From NCBI GenBank assembly GCA_046533095.1, contig JAJQRA010000031.1, positions 1 to 64,000 on the forward strand: a stretch of DNA of 64,000 nucleotides. Reading direction: 5' to 3'. A model generated the notes under the pieces. That model saw nothing but the letters and a program-made list of their open reading frames with translations, was not told the origin of the DNA and made no database searches. Below, piece after piece: positions 1 to 8,936 of the stretch (position 1 is its first letter; the number at the start of each line of letters is the position of its first letter). This stretch comes from ZAX-1 sp046533095 (GTDB lineage: Bacteria; Bacillota; Clostridia; Lachnospirales; Lachnospiraceae). The position numbers were made by a program, and so were the translations under genes.

Positions 1-34
1 ATACTCTGGAAAAAACGATCCAGAAAGCAGCAAG

Positions 35-826
35 TTAATTATGAAAAAATTTGTTCCATTTAATTTGTGCTTTTTCTTGACATAGGACCACGTCGTCATT
101 AGCAAGCTGCACGACTCGGTTAAAGCTATTTTTCTCATATGATGTACTCCGCCTTTGCAGTGTTTCAAATATAGCTGATTGAAGTTTTGCCCCATCAAAG
201 TCAAAAGTTCTTGCCAAATAATAAATATCGTAAAAATCCTTCATTCGCCCTGTAAGCTCGTAGCGTTGCAAAATAGCATCAAACTTTTCTGCAATAGTGC
301 TTTCAAGGGAATAGGTCATGATTTCCGGCACTTCAAAATCGGGAAGCTGAGTGTTGATTTTTCTTGATTCCGCTTTTGGCACAACAATGTCCCCGACACC
401 AATATCAATATTAAACGGTACTCGGACATTTTTAATACGACCTATAATTTGTATGCTAATACCTTTATATTTACGTTGTGGGGAGATTTCCTCAAACCCT
501 TTGGCAGACATTTCAATAAAATCATTGCCGGTGGGAGTATTGATAATTTCCTCAATCATGCTCTTAACATCATCAATTGCGTTTGATAATCCTCTTAAAA
601 GAAAATCAACGTCAATAGTGGCACGGCTTTCAAAATTGGTTAGTGTATATATAAATAAGCCACCTTTTAAAACGAGATAATCTACATATTGGCTTTTCGA
701 GAGTCTGCGTAAAAATTCCTCTTGAAAAAACAATTGCAAACATTGTTGATAGCTAACGCCGGATGCCTTTGCTTTGTTCTTCAGCTTTGCAAGGATAGAA
801 GCTCCTATATCAGCCATTACAACCAC
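35..826 (-). CDS. abiEii: AbiEii/AbiGii-family nucleotidyltransferase toxin
   Basis: This 263-residue protein matches the AbiEii/AbiGii toxin family, nucleotidyltransferases that form type IV toxin-antitoxin pairs used in abortive phage defence. Visible signs are the KGG motif near residue 54 (LKGGLFIY) followed by the acidic TIDVDF motif near residue 70, which is the family's metal-binding pair, and the KFDAILQR segment near residue 180. It overlaps the upstream antitoxin gene by 10 bp, so the two are translationally coupled. The gene is complete, with its TAA stop at 35-37, just inside the left edge. Function is inferred from family and pairing; the nucleotide substrate and target RNA cannot be told from sequence. 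Confidence 0.85.
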   Translation of the reverse strand: MVVMADIGASILAKLKNKAKASGVSYQQCLQLFFQEEFLRRLSKSQYVDYLVLKGGLFIYTLTNFESRATIDVDFLLRGLSNAIDDVKSMIEEIINTPTGNDFIEMSAKGFEEISPQRKYKGISIQIIGRIKNVRVPFNIDIGVGDIVVPKAESRKINTQLPDFEVPEIMTYSLESTIAEKFDAILQRYELTGRMKDFYDIYYLARTFDFDGAKLQSAIFETLQRRSTSYEKNSFNRVVQLANDDVVLCQEKAQIKWNKFFHN

Positions 827-1416
827 ACTCCAATCAAATCCTTAACTTTCTTTTGCACACGCAAAGGTTTTGCGTATTCAATGAGGTTAGGGATATTTTT
901 TTTCGAGTCATTCACATATTTTTGGATTGCTTTATTAAAAATTTCTTTATCCATCTTACCCATATAACGCAGACAGTCGCAAATGGTACGGTCTTTGTCA
1001 TAAATACGTGCATAGGTGTTATCAATTATTTGTTCGGTAAGTCCTATGTCAAGCAAGTGTGGCTCAAACAAATAGCTTTTGATAAAAGGGTATTCAATTT
1101 TAATTTTATACCTTGATATATTCTTATCAACTGCCAAATTCCATTCGGAAGGGGTGCGGTCACTATAACCATAATGAAATAGTGCTGTGTGCATACAAAG
1201 GATTGCATCGGGGTAAAGTCGTTTGATAATGTCAATTTCGTTTGTATTGTATTCATCAATAAAATAGTAATAGCCCTGCTTGAGCTTTTCAATAACGCCC
1301 TCTTTAAGCAAGGTCTGAATATCATTATAATATATCTTGGAAGCACTGAGTTCGGATGTCCTCATCACATTACCGTGCTTTTGAAATATACTTTTTATTT
1401 CATCGTTCGACAGCAT
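817..1416 (-). CDS. abiEi: AbiEi-type antitoxin and transcriptional regulator
   Basis: A 199-residue protein of the AbiEi antitoxin family, first gene of the pair with the AbiEii-type toxin. The N-terminal 60 residues look like a winged helix (MLSNDEIKSIFQKHGNVM then a run ending LKEGVIEKLKQGYYYF), which in the family binds the operon's own promoter; the remainder is the C-terminal domain that counters the toxin. Known AbiEi proteins repress their operon by binding inverted repeats, but I did not recognise a clear inverted repeat in the short AT-rich upstream region (1417-1500). The IS110 element begins immediately beyond, in the opposite direction. Confidence 0.82.
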   Translation of the reverse strand: MLSNDEIKSIFQKHGNVMRTSELSASKIYYNDIQTLLKEGVIEKLKQGYYYFIDEYNTNEIDIIKRLYPDAILCMHTALFHYGYSDRTPSEWNLAVDKNISRYKIKIEYPFIKSYLFEPHLLDIGLTEQIIDNTYARIYDKDRTICDCLRYMGKMDKEIFNKAIQKYVNDSKKNIPNLIEYAKPLRVQKKVKDLIGVWL

Positions 1417-1501
1417 TTGTTCACCTTATATAATGAAGTCATATGGATAAATCATTATACATTTCCTTTCCTTATTTTTTTTGTATAATAAGTAACTAGA
1501 C

Positions 1502-1578
1502 GCTGTGGTTTAGTGCGTTCACCTATGGCAGCTGTCCCTATGCAGCCGACTGTTTCCTTTGGAGGCTCTAACCACAGC
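1502..1578 (+). ncRNA. Candidate IS110 bridge-RNA stem-loop
   Basis: The stretch upstream of the IS110 transposase contains a long-range inverted repeat: GCTGTGGTTTAG at 1502-1513 pairs with CTAACCACAGC at 1568-1578, enclosing about 54 nt with smaller GC-rich hairpins (GGCAGCTG...CAGCC). IS110 elements encode a structured bridge RNA in their non-coding ends that carries target-binding and donor-binding loops, and position and shape fit the 5' subgroup. Identification is by inference: I cannot assign the guide loops, and the transposase is dead. Confidence 0.45.
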
Positions 1579-1697
1579 TCTATGCTTATTTGTTAATTAG
1601 TTAGATAACGCTCGACGTTTGATATATAGCAAGGATACATTTAGCATGGCGTCTGTGGATAAGCAGCGTACTATTTATTTGTAAAGGAGTTGTTGCT

Positions 1698-2897
1698 ATG
1701 CTTTTTATTGGTATTGATGTTGCTAAGTCTAAACACGATTGCTGTATGATTGATTCTGATGGTGTGGTTCACACCGGTTCTCTGCGCATTGAAAATTCTA
1801 AAAGTGGCTTTGAACCTCTTTGCACTACCAGCTTTTCAATCCTTGACCCAAAAGACCTAAAGAACGTAAAAATAGGACTTGAAGCCACAGGCCATTACAG
1901 CATAAGCATCACAAGCTCTCTGATAAGCATCACAAGCTCTCTGTTTTCCAAAGGTTTTCAGGTACATATCCTGAACCCCCTTGCCACGAATCTTTTCCGT
2001 AAGGCTGGAACCCTCAGGAAAACAAAAACAGACAAGACCGACGCTAAGGCCATTGTGGCCATGCTCTTTACTGATGAATCCAAATCCTATTCACCAGTAT
2101 CCTACCAAATTTCCGAGCTAAAGCCACTAGCAAAACATCGCTGCCGTTTGCCCGGTCATCGTTCCAAGCTTAAATTATCTGCTACAAGATTGGTGGACAT
2201 CATATTTCCGGAACTTCCTGGTATTTTCTGGTCAGTCCATCAAAACTCAAGCTACACTTTGCTGTCGGAATTTTCTACCCCAAAGGATATTTGCGATTGT
2301 CACCTAACGAAGCTTTCCAATCTCCTTAGCAGGGCTTCGCATGGTAAATATGGCAAAGAGAAAGCCGCTGCATTAAAGGAACTAGCCGCCAACTCAATCG
2401 GTTCGTCGAATCGGTCAACTGCATTCGAACTGCAGCAGACGATACGCTTGATTAATACCGTTCAGCTGGAAATGGATGCTTTGGACAAGCAAATCAAGGA
2501 AGCTGTTGACGAACTCGACACGCCACTTATTACTGTTCCGGGTATTGGCTATACCATCTGCCGCCATAATCCTGGCTGAAATCGGCGACATCAGTAATTT
2601 TACAGTACCTGCCAAGTTGCTTGCCTTTGCTAGAATGGAGCCATCAACCTATCAATCAGGAATTATACCGCTTCACAACGCCAATGGTCAAGCGGGGCTC
2701 AACTTATCTCCAGTGGGCAATTATGCAGGTCGCCCGCCTTGTGCCTAATGCGCGATGCCACTTTCCGTGCTTATATGGATAAAAAACGTTCCGAGGGCAA
2801 TCATTTTAATGTTGAACGTAGCCACGTCGGGAAAAAGCTCATTCGGGTTATTTTCTATCTGTTGAAAAACAATAAAGCATTCGTGCCACAACTTTAG
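1698..2897 (+). pseudogene. IS110-family transposase, frameshifted
   Basis: Remnant of an IS110-family DEDD transposase of normal overall length (about 400 codons). The first frame, 1698-2579, shows the RuvC-like start (FIGIDVAKSKHD), the GLEATGHY motif and KTDKTDAKAI, which carry the acidic residues. The reading frame shifts near 2555 into the C-terminal transposase domain (ILAEIGDISNF, LLAFARMEPSTYQSG with the conserved serine region) and shifts again near 2740 to finish with FRAYMDKK...KAFVPQL at 2897. A short in-frame duplication (ISITSSL twice, 1909-1941) is also present. At least two frameshifts make it inactive. GTTGCTATG with a GGAG ribosome site gives the start. Confidence 0.88.
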
Positions 2898-3203
2898 TCT
2901 TAATGAACTCTTGCAATTAGGGCAACATTCGTTGCTTTGTTTGTTATACCCTTTTTTAAATCGCAGCGATCCAATAAAGAACAATCACAATGCAAGAGAA
3001 ATATTTCAAAATTCTCTTGACTTCATATAGTTAGTCTCTTTACGAAACAACACATCAATTTCTGAATAAGCGGTCATTTTAATAATTATAACCTATGCAA
3101 ATGAAGAAGTCAACAGTGATTGATTTAGCGAATCAGTCAAGTAAAAGTTGGCACTACTTTCGATTTTTCTTTATTTAGTGTTTTCTCTATTTTTTGCTTA
3201 CAA
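2898..3203. other. AT-rich gap between two dead insertion sequences
   Basis: No gene is supported here. The stretch presumably contains the 3' end of the IS110 element and the flank of the ISLre2-type element. I could not define terminal inverted repeats or a target duplication by eye. Confidence 0.5.
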
Positions 3204-4370
3204 CTATCGGTATATCAACTGACTAAAATCTTTATTTTTGAAAATTCCTAAAAATGCCTTTCTACTAAAACTCATTTTTGCATCCTTGTTACTTTTCAAA
3301 TATCCCAGCAATTCAAGCGCATTATTTTCTCTTTTATCCGTTTTTATGTCTGTATCTACGCTATCTGCATACATTTGTATTTCTTCAAGCAGCTTGTCTA
3401 CTTCACATTTATCGTATAATTCCCGAAACTCTTTTTGCATTTCTTTATCTTCTATACACTGCAGTATCTTTTGGTATACATGAAACCTATCCAGCTGGAA
3501 TACGGTCTCCATATCCTCATACCCTTTTACCCATTCTGCCCCATCACCGTTCATTACCCTTAGCTTGGCTTCATCCGTATTGTATACTTTCCTTATCATT
3601 GCTTCCCGTAGCTTCTGAAATGTTTTTCCTGCTTCAAATCCTGCACTCGTCACTTTTCCAACTAATTCATTCTTCTCGTTCCAGCCCTCATATGCTGTAC
3701 TAGCTTTTAGTTCCCTCCCCCATTGACCTGCTTTTTCCCTGCAGATGTAGATACACCCCATCAGCCTCTTCAAATAATATTGGCACCTCTTTCCCTCCCT
3801 CTATGACCCCTTTTTCATAGCCACGTATTAAGCCGGCTTCCTCTTCACTTAATTTTTCCCCCCAACTTCTGCAATACATTCCATATGCTTTGAAATGTGA
3901 CATTCGCATTTGTATTTTGATTAATCCCTTCCGCTGACTTTCTGAAACTCATCTTTGCTGCAACTCCAATCATAGCCTCCACTAAATTCATGGACATCTT
4001 TCCTGCTGTATCCATTTTCAAGGCTTCATCTAGTAAAAACTCAAACCCTTTTCCAACATCTTTCGTATCTTTTGAATAGACAAAACGTCCAAATAGATTT
4101 GGGCATCCAGCGATGGGCCTTTTCCAACATCTTTCGTATCTTTTGAATGACAGCTCGCCTATAGGGAACATCTCCATATACACATCGAATGTGGTTTTCC
4201 TTGTATCCTTTATGTCTATAAACATTGGCATCTCTAGATACCATCAATTCTTTATCATATCGTTTTAAAAGTCCTTGGGCAATTGCTACTCCTAACGCAC
4301 ATACAAATCTAAAAATTTCTTCTTCAATATCCTTGAAAGTTAGTCCATCTTCATTTACAATAGTATCCAT
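3204..4370 (-). pseudogene. ISLre2-type (UPF0236) transposase, frameshifted
   Basis: Pieces of one ISLre2-family transposase lie in at least four consecutive frames. The N-terminal piece begins MDTIVNEDGLTFKDIEEEI at 4370 behind a GGGAG ribosome site and includes SRDANVYRHKGYKENHIRCVYGDVPYRRAV; middle pieces carry LLDEALKMDTAGKMSMNLVEAMI and SFQSIWNVLQKLG; the C-terminal piece contains VMNGDGAEWVKG and FQLDRFHVYQKI, the family's catalytic D-containing segments. Frame breaks occur near 4118-4148, 3900 and 3770. The first is caused by a 71-bp insertion listed separately. The copy is non-functional. Confidence 0.85.
4047..4148. repeat. 71-bp insertion flanked by 31-bp direct repeats
   Basis: An identical 31-bp sequence occurs at 4047-4077 and 4118-4148, with 40 bp of unrelated sequence between. 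Removing one 71-bp unit restores the transposase frame (QKIRKMLEK followed by GFEFLLDEAL), so this is a secondary insertion or duplication that knocked the gene out of frame. Confidence 0.75.
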
Positions 4371-4794
4371 CACGCAGTCTCCCTTATATTGGTTTTGGTC
4401 AATTAATATAATAAAGAAAAACTGAGCGTTTGGGAAGAGGGGATTTCTCCTTTTCCCTATTTTTTTATTTATTGCCAACTAATATTTTACTCTAACTGAT
4501 TTAGCAAAACTATAACAATTAGCGGTGGTTTTAGTATAAGAAAAATGAAATCCGTCTGTTCAATTAAGTGCAAACGGATTATGTGAAAATATTTTATACA
4601 GTTAATTCAAATGGGGTCGCTATGTAAAGATTAATCATCTTCTCTGTCTTGCCATCCTTAGTGATTGGGCGTTTATCAAAAGAGTTTTCATTGCTACCGC
4701 CATGGTATCTTAATACTTTTTCTTTCGTTTTAATAGTATGTATTAAAGCCCCACCGTAACAAGGCTTGTCCGCTTTTTGGGAAAGTGCGACATT
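4371..4794. other. Gap between transposase remnant and catalase remnant
   Basis: No gene is supported. A minus-strand open frame (4594-4830) has no recognisable domain and no convincing ribosome site. The junction with the catalase remnant lies near 4795, where homology starts abruptly in mid-protein, consistent with insertion-sequence-mediated loss of the 5' part. Confidence 0.45.
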
Positions 4795-5292
4795 TTCATA
4801 TCCGATATAGGGACAGAAGAACTGGCACATTTAGAAATGGTTTCTACCATTGTCCACCAGCTTACAAGGAACTTAAGCCCGGATGAAATCAAGGCATCCG
4901 GCTTTGATAAATATTACGTAGATCATACTTTGGGCATCTGGCCACAGTCTGCCGGAGGTGTTCCCTTTAGTTCCGCTGGTTTTCAGTCAAAAGGCGACCC
5001 CATCACCGATTTGCATGAAAATCTTGCCGCAGAACAAAAAGCCCGGACGACCTACGATAATATTTTACGGCTTGTAAAAGATCCTGAGGTAGCCGACCCC
5101 ATCCGATTTTTAAGGGCCCGTGAAATCGTTCATTATCAACGGTTTGGCGAAGGGCTTAGACTTGTACAGGAAAACCTTGATTCACGCAATTTCTATGCAT
5201 GCAACCCTGCCTTTGATACATCTGTCCAAAGCAACAAAGAACCCTGTTTAGCAGAACCTCGCACCGGTCAAAGCCACCTTATGACTTGTTAG
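4795..5292 (+). pseudogene. cotJC: Truncated manganese catalase (CotJC-type spore coat protein)
   Basis: The reading frame begins in the middle of a manganese-catalase/CotJC protein: SDIGTEELAHLEMVSTIVHQL contains the metal-binding Glu and His of the second half of the four-helix bundle, followed by the family signatures FDKYYVDHTLGIWPQSAGG, LAAEQKARTTYDNIL and RFLRAREIVHYQRFGE. The first third of the protein, about 60-70 residues with the other dimanganese ligands, is missing, as is any start codon with a ribosome site. CotJC is made in the mother cell during sporulation, so the remnant hints at a spore-forming ancestry. Sequence after residue FYACNPAFD is a degenerate tail. Confidence 0.85.
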
Positions 5293-5369
5293 AAAAGTAG
5301 ATTGAAACACAGCCACGAGAAATCGAAGCAAAACAGGCGATCGTAAAATGCCGGCCGAGAGAATAGAAA

Positions 5370-5413
5370 AAATACCTGCTACCGGGCACAAGATGGCTTG
5401 GTAGCAGGTATTT
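5370..5413. terminator. Long perfect hairpin, possible terminator
   Basis: AAATACCTGCTACC (5370-5383) pairs perfectly with GGTAGCAGGTATTT (5400-5413) around a 16-nt loop. It lies downstream of the catalase remnant. The T run after it is short, so either a weak terminator or another structured element. Confidence 0.5.
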
Positions 5414-5482
5414 CCATTTTGAAAGGGCATTGGGTTTTTGGACAAAAATCATACGGAAATGGGCAGATACCTTTCCACATAC

Positions 5483-5573
5483 GCTTTTGCCTCGCGCGCA
5501 GGGGCATGATATATTTTCAAAATGGTTGATGATAAACCAGAAAGCTTTTGCCTCGTGCGCAGGGGCATGATAT
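5483..5573. repeat. Two 30-bp direct repeats, 61-bp period
   Basis: Copies at 5483-5512 and 5544-5573 differ at one base (CTCGCGCGCAGG versus CTCGTGCGCAGG) and are separated by 31 bp. Periodicity recalls a CRISPR repeat-spacer unit, but there are only two copies and no cas gene, and this genome shows many simple tandem duplications. Confidence 0.6.
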
Positions 5574-5724
5574 TTGCACATAATTTTGTTTTGTATCGTA
5601 TCTGCATCATAGCCATCTTCACTTAGCACTTCGCCTAGGGCTTTGATGTCTCCTCCTCTTTTCTCTACCTATGCCTTTCTGCCGATCAGCTTTTCAGCTC
5701 CCTTAAAAGATCGTCCGGCATTTT

Positions 5725-6525
5725 TTATTTCTTATCATAGAACACGCTATAAACATCATAGGCCTGAACCAATTGAAAGTCCAGATCCGTCAGATTTTGC
5801 ATCGCATAGTCCGTATTTTTAACAACAAGATAGTTGCATTTGTACTTGCGTGCAATTTTAACAACATAGGCAAAATCCGGATATTCTGCCTGTAGCTGGC
5901 TATACACGAGCAATGCTTTGGACTTTGGATTTGTGATCCTTGTAACATTTCTGCCATAAAGCAATTTTATCGTTGCATTATACTGTCTGATATAACAAAT
6001 TAAATCTCCATCTACAATTGCTTTTGGCTGATTTTCTTGCGTATCCGCCATCCTTTCGCTATGGTTCTTTATGATATCTGCTATTTCAATTGCCGCTTGG
6101 GGAAGCTTTTCCTTATTTTCCGCATAATCATAATTGTCCCTTGTTGCAATATTAGAGCCACTCACTACAATAAGCAAGATTGCACAAAGCAATGCCACCA
6201 AAAGCCTTCCTGTTCTCTTTTCACTTGCCACTACCCTTGTCATCCCATAGGCAATTACAATCAAAACCGGCAAGAGCCAAAAGGCCCTCCAGTATACCGA
6301 ACCAATCATATATTTTGTAGCAACATAAATAACCACCGGATTTCCAATCACAACTAGCATGAACACCGGATAATATTGCAGCAATTCTTTATTCTTTTCT
6401 TTTTGGCCATCCCTTACATAAATGTAAAATAATTCGCTCAATAATAAGAGCAGGTACATGCCTCCTGCAAAATACAAATCAAAATATCCTTTTACCTGCT
6501 CCATAAGCTGATTCATTTCTTCCAC
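5725..6525 (-). CDS. Membrane protein, probable C-terminal partner of GT-C-like protein
   Basis: A 266-residue protein with about five hydrophobic helices in the first 130 residues (MYLLLLLSELFYIYV, YPVFMLVVIGNPVVIYVA, FWLLPVLIVIAYGM, LLVALLCAILLIVVSG), then a soluble extracytoplasmic domain of about 130 residues (from IATRDNYDYAENKE to the C-terminal DVYSVFYDKK). GTG at 6525 follows the stop of the preceding gene by one base; ATG at 6516 (MNQLMEQ) is an alternative. The topology equals the C-terminal half of GT-C glycosyltransferases, and the previous gene equals the N-terminal half, so the two may be a split or a genuinely two-part enzyme. No substrate can be inferred. Confidence 0.6.
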   Translation of the reverse strand: MEEMNQLMEQVKGYFDLYFAGGMYLLLLLSELFYIYVRDGQKEKNKELLQYYPVFMLVVIGNPVVIYVATKYMIGSVYWRAFWLLPVLIVIAYGMTRVVASEKRTGRLLVALLCAILLIVVSGSNIATRDNYDYAENKEKLPQAAIEIADIIKNHSERMADTQENQPKAIVDGDLICYIRQYNATIKLLYGRNVTRITNPKSKALLVYSQLQAEYPDFAYVVKIARKYKCNYLVVKNTDYAMQNLTDLDFQLVQAYDVYSVFYDKK

Positions 6526-6526
6526 C

Positions 6527-7564
6527 CTACCTCATCGCTAAATATGCAATGCCAAGCAACATACATGGCAGTACGCAGATTGTCGCCTTTCCCAGGAACA
6601 TGAATTTTTTTCTACTGGCCGCACATACCAAGGCCATCGCTCCAAGCATCATCGGTGCAAGAAATACACCCATTGACGAAACCATACATGCCGCAGTCAT
6701 CGCAGCAAACATCACACACCATCTTCGATTGCTTTTCCCATTTTTTAATATTTGCGCCATCTGATAAAAGGCAAATGGAAGGACAATATTTGCCAGCACT
6801 GCTTTCCCTTGCCAGATTCGAAACAGTAAAAAAGAAGAAGTCGTATAGACTGAGAAATTTCCATAAATGTTTAATACACTAATTAGAATCAAAAAGAGAT
6901 ACTTTGATTTTTGCTCTCCGGGAAACAATACGCCAGCAATATTAAAGTCCACGATATAGGCTAATAAAATAAAAATAATCGGCATAACTGTGTGTGCCGT
7001 TTCTGCCGGCCTTAACAAGGTAAGTTTTGATACTACAGCCAGATATACCGGAAACGGCGACAGTACATATCTTGCAGGCAGTTTTTTATATGCTTCGCCC
7101 GTATAGGCGTCATATTCAAAAATCGTGTCCGTATCATAGGCGGCCACCGCACTTCCTACATAAAATGCATCATCCTCGTCTATATGTTGAAAATAGGACA
7201 ATAAAACCATTTGTGAAAAAATGAATACGCCGGCCAGTAACATTAAAATCCAAGGCTTTTCTTTCAAATGGATTTTCACATTGTGCACCATGAATTTAAC
7301 CGGAAACGGCCGAAATACGAGTGAGGCCACAGATAAGAGAATACAAACAGCGCTCCAAATAAGCGTAAGCAGATGCAATTCTTTTTTCATATAAAGCATC
7401 GGCAGAGTAATCACCTCAAATAGTGCAAATAAAACCATATACCCTGCTGGCATAGCGGAAAAAATTTTAAGTGAATTTCCTATGCCCTTAGCCATACAAA
7501 GCCTGCCGACAAGAATCGGGACTACAAGAAACCATAGCACAATTAACATGATATTCCCAAACAT
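6527..7564 (-). CDS. Polytopic membrane protein resembling a GT-C glycosyltransferase N-half (DUF6077-like)
   Basis: A 345-residue protein with about nine membrane helices. After the second or third helix it carries an acidic extracytoplasmic loop, QHIDEDDAFYVGSAVAAYDT near residue 125, comparable with the first-loop acidic motif of GT-C enzymes that transfer sugars from lipid-linked donors. I recall this arrangement from proteins labelled DUF6077, but could not search. AGGAG stands 7 nt before ATG. The stop overlaps the start region of the next gene (TGAGGTAGGGTG), implying coupling. Function as glycosyltransferase is inference. Confidence 0.6.
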   Translation of the reverse strand: MFGNIMLIVLWFLVVPILVGRLCMAKGIGNSLKIFSAMPAGYMVLFALFEVITLPMLYMKKELHLLTLIWSAVCILLSVASLVFRPFPVKFMVHNVKIHLKEKPWILMLLAGVFIFSQMVLLSYFQHIDEDDAFYVGSAVAAYDTDTIFEYDAYTGEAYKKLPARYVLSPFPVYLAVVSKLTLLRPAETAHTVMPIIFILLAYIVDFNIAGVLFPGEQKSKYLFLILISVLNIYGNFSVYTTSSFLLFRIWQGKAVLANIVLPFAFYQMAQILKNGKSNRRWCVMFAAMTAACMVSSMGVFLAPMMLGAMALVCAASRKKFMFLGKATICVLPCMLLGIAYLAMR

Positions 7565-7577
7565 TTCATACTCCTAT

Positions 7578-7752
7578 CTACTTGCTAGTTCCACCAATTT
7601 TTTATTCGAAACCTACTTGCCATTTCCACCAGTTTTTTTATTCGAAACCTACTTGCCATTTCCACCAGTTTTTTTATTCGAAACCGATTCGCCATTTCCA
7701 CCCATTTTTTATTCGAAACCGATTCGCCATTTCCACCCGTTTTTTATTCGAA
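7578..7752 (-). repeat. Five 35-36 bp tandem repeats copying a gene end
   Basis: Five imperfect units, each containing a TTCGAATAAAAAA core and ATGGCGAAT or ATGGCAAGT, follow directly on the 3' end of the gene ending at 7755, whose own last codons (GATGGCGAATAG) form the first partial unit. Two adjacent 36-bp copies are identical. Confidence 0.85.
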
Positions 7753-7754
7753 CT

Positions 7755-8936
7755 CTATTCGCCATCCCATTTCATTCTGCATATATTGTCGATCGCGTTT
7801 AAAACGTCCAAGATATCTTTGTCAAAATTATTTTTACTGATCAGCAATAGTTCGATTTCCACCTTTACATCTTGGATCGATTTTATCTGTTCTTCTATCT
7901 GGCTTCGCAGGGTTTTACAGCGCGTAATGTAATCACGCTTTACCGTGATCATTTCGTTTTTGTCTACCAATGCATTGACCTGTGAACTCCAAACAGACTG
8001 GTCGTGTAATTTTAGCGGCCTTAGATCGCGCATTAACTTTCTAGAAAAGTATTCCAAATCATCACTGTTACGTTCCTGCTGTTCTTGTTCTTGCACCGCT
8101 TCTAAATATTGTTCCCATATATAGTTTAATTCATATGCATTATTTACGTGAAATTTTTCACAAGCATAATTCACCGCATTCGTTACGCTGACATAACGCA
8201 TTTTAACAGAATTCATAAGTGAAATCGCCCTGTTTATATTTGCACCGGATTTCTTTAATTCTGCTGCATTGTTCTGCATTCTAAGAAAAGCGAGCCCCCC
8301 TATCGCCGCTACAATGAAAATCGTAATGACAAGCGGGGTATGCACATCGGTACGAAAGTTCAAATTCAAAACAAGTAGAGCTGCCAATACTGCTGTAAAT
8401 GCCACAAATAAGCACACGAATAGCCGTTTTAATAGAATCTGCTCCTGTCCAAGCGAGGTTAAATAATAGGACCATTCCCCTTTTTCCCCCTCAAGGTACT
8501 GCATATCTCGTTTTACAGCTCCCTGGTAACTTTCATTGGCCTCTAGGCGCTTGATTGCATCCGGTATTTCCTCTTCTAGCTGTTGCATCTGGGCAAATTG
8601 GGCATCTGTAATTTTCTTTGCCTTATTTACGTAGTCATCTCTTGTTTTCGTCAAAAATGCGACGCTTTGCGCACTTTCCTTCACTGTTTTTAACTTCTCA
8701 GGCGGCATCTTCTCGATTGTCCTGATATCCGTTAAATATTTTTCTGTATTTTTATATTCTTTTTTCGTCTCTTGAAGTTCCTTTGCCGACTGCATCATCT
8801 GACCACAATAATTTAGCGCATACTGCCGAACCTGTCTGGCAGCTTCCTTTTTCCCTTGCGCCGATTTTTCGGACGATGCCCCGTCCAAATAGTTCCCCAT
8901 ATCCTCAGGCTTCTTTTTCCTTTTAAATAATCCCAT
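7755..8936 (-). CDS. Two-helix membrane coiled-coil protein (last gene of uncharacterised operon)
   Basis: A 393-residue protein of unknown function. A basic N-terminus (MGLFKRKKKPEDMG) and a long charged helical region with coiled-coil character (about 25-165) precede two adjacent membrane helices, LFVCLFVAFTAVLAALLVLNL (about 172-192) and PLVITIFIVAAIGGLAFLRM (about 201-220). A second helical region follows to the end. With a short loop between helices, both large domains should lie in the cytoplasm. The start overlaps the preceding TPR gene by 14 bp, so translation is coupled. Its conserved place behind the Hsp70-like and helical-repeat genes suggests a membrane anchor for them; that is inference. 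Confidence 0.7.
   Translation of the reverse strand: MGLFKRKKKPEDMGNYLDGASSEKSAQGKKEAARQVRQYALNYCGQMMQSAKELQETKKEYKNTEKYLTDIRTIEKMPPEKLKTVKESAQSVAFLTKTRDDYVNKAKKITDAQFAQMQQLEEEIPDAIKRLEANESYQGAVKRDMQYLEGEKGEWSYYLTSLGQEQILLKRLFVCLFVAFTAVLAALLVLNLNFRTDVHTPLVITIFIVAAIGGLAFLRMQNNAAELKKSGANINRAISLMNSVKMRYVSVTNAVNYACEKFHVNNAYELNYIWEQYLEAVQEQEQQERNSDDLEYFSRKLMRDLRPLKLHDQSVWSSQVNALVDKNEMITVKRDYITRCKTLRSQIEEQIKSIQDVKVEIELLLISKNNFDKDILDVLNAIDNICRMKWDGE

Noticed and set aside
35..680. Plus-strand open frames opposite the AbiEii gene
   Set aside because: No homology; codon pattern mirrors the minus-strand gene.
4594..4830. 78-codon minus-strand frame beside the catalase remnant
   Set aside because: No recognised domain, overlaps the catalase remnant, no convincing ribosome site; left unannotated.
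5483..5573. CRISPR array
   Set aside because: Only two repeats, no further units at the expected spacing on either side, no cas gene in the window.
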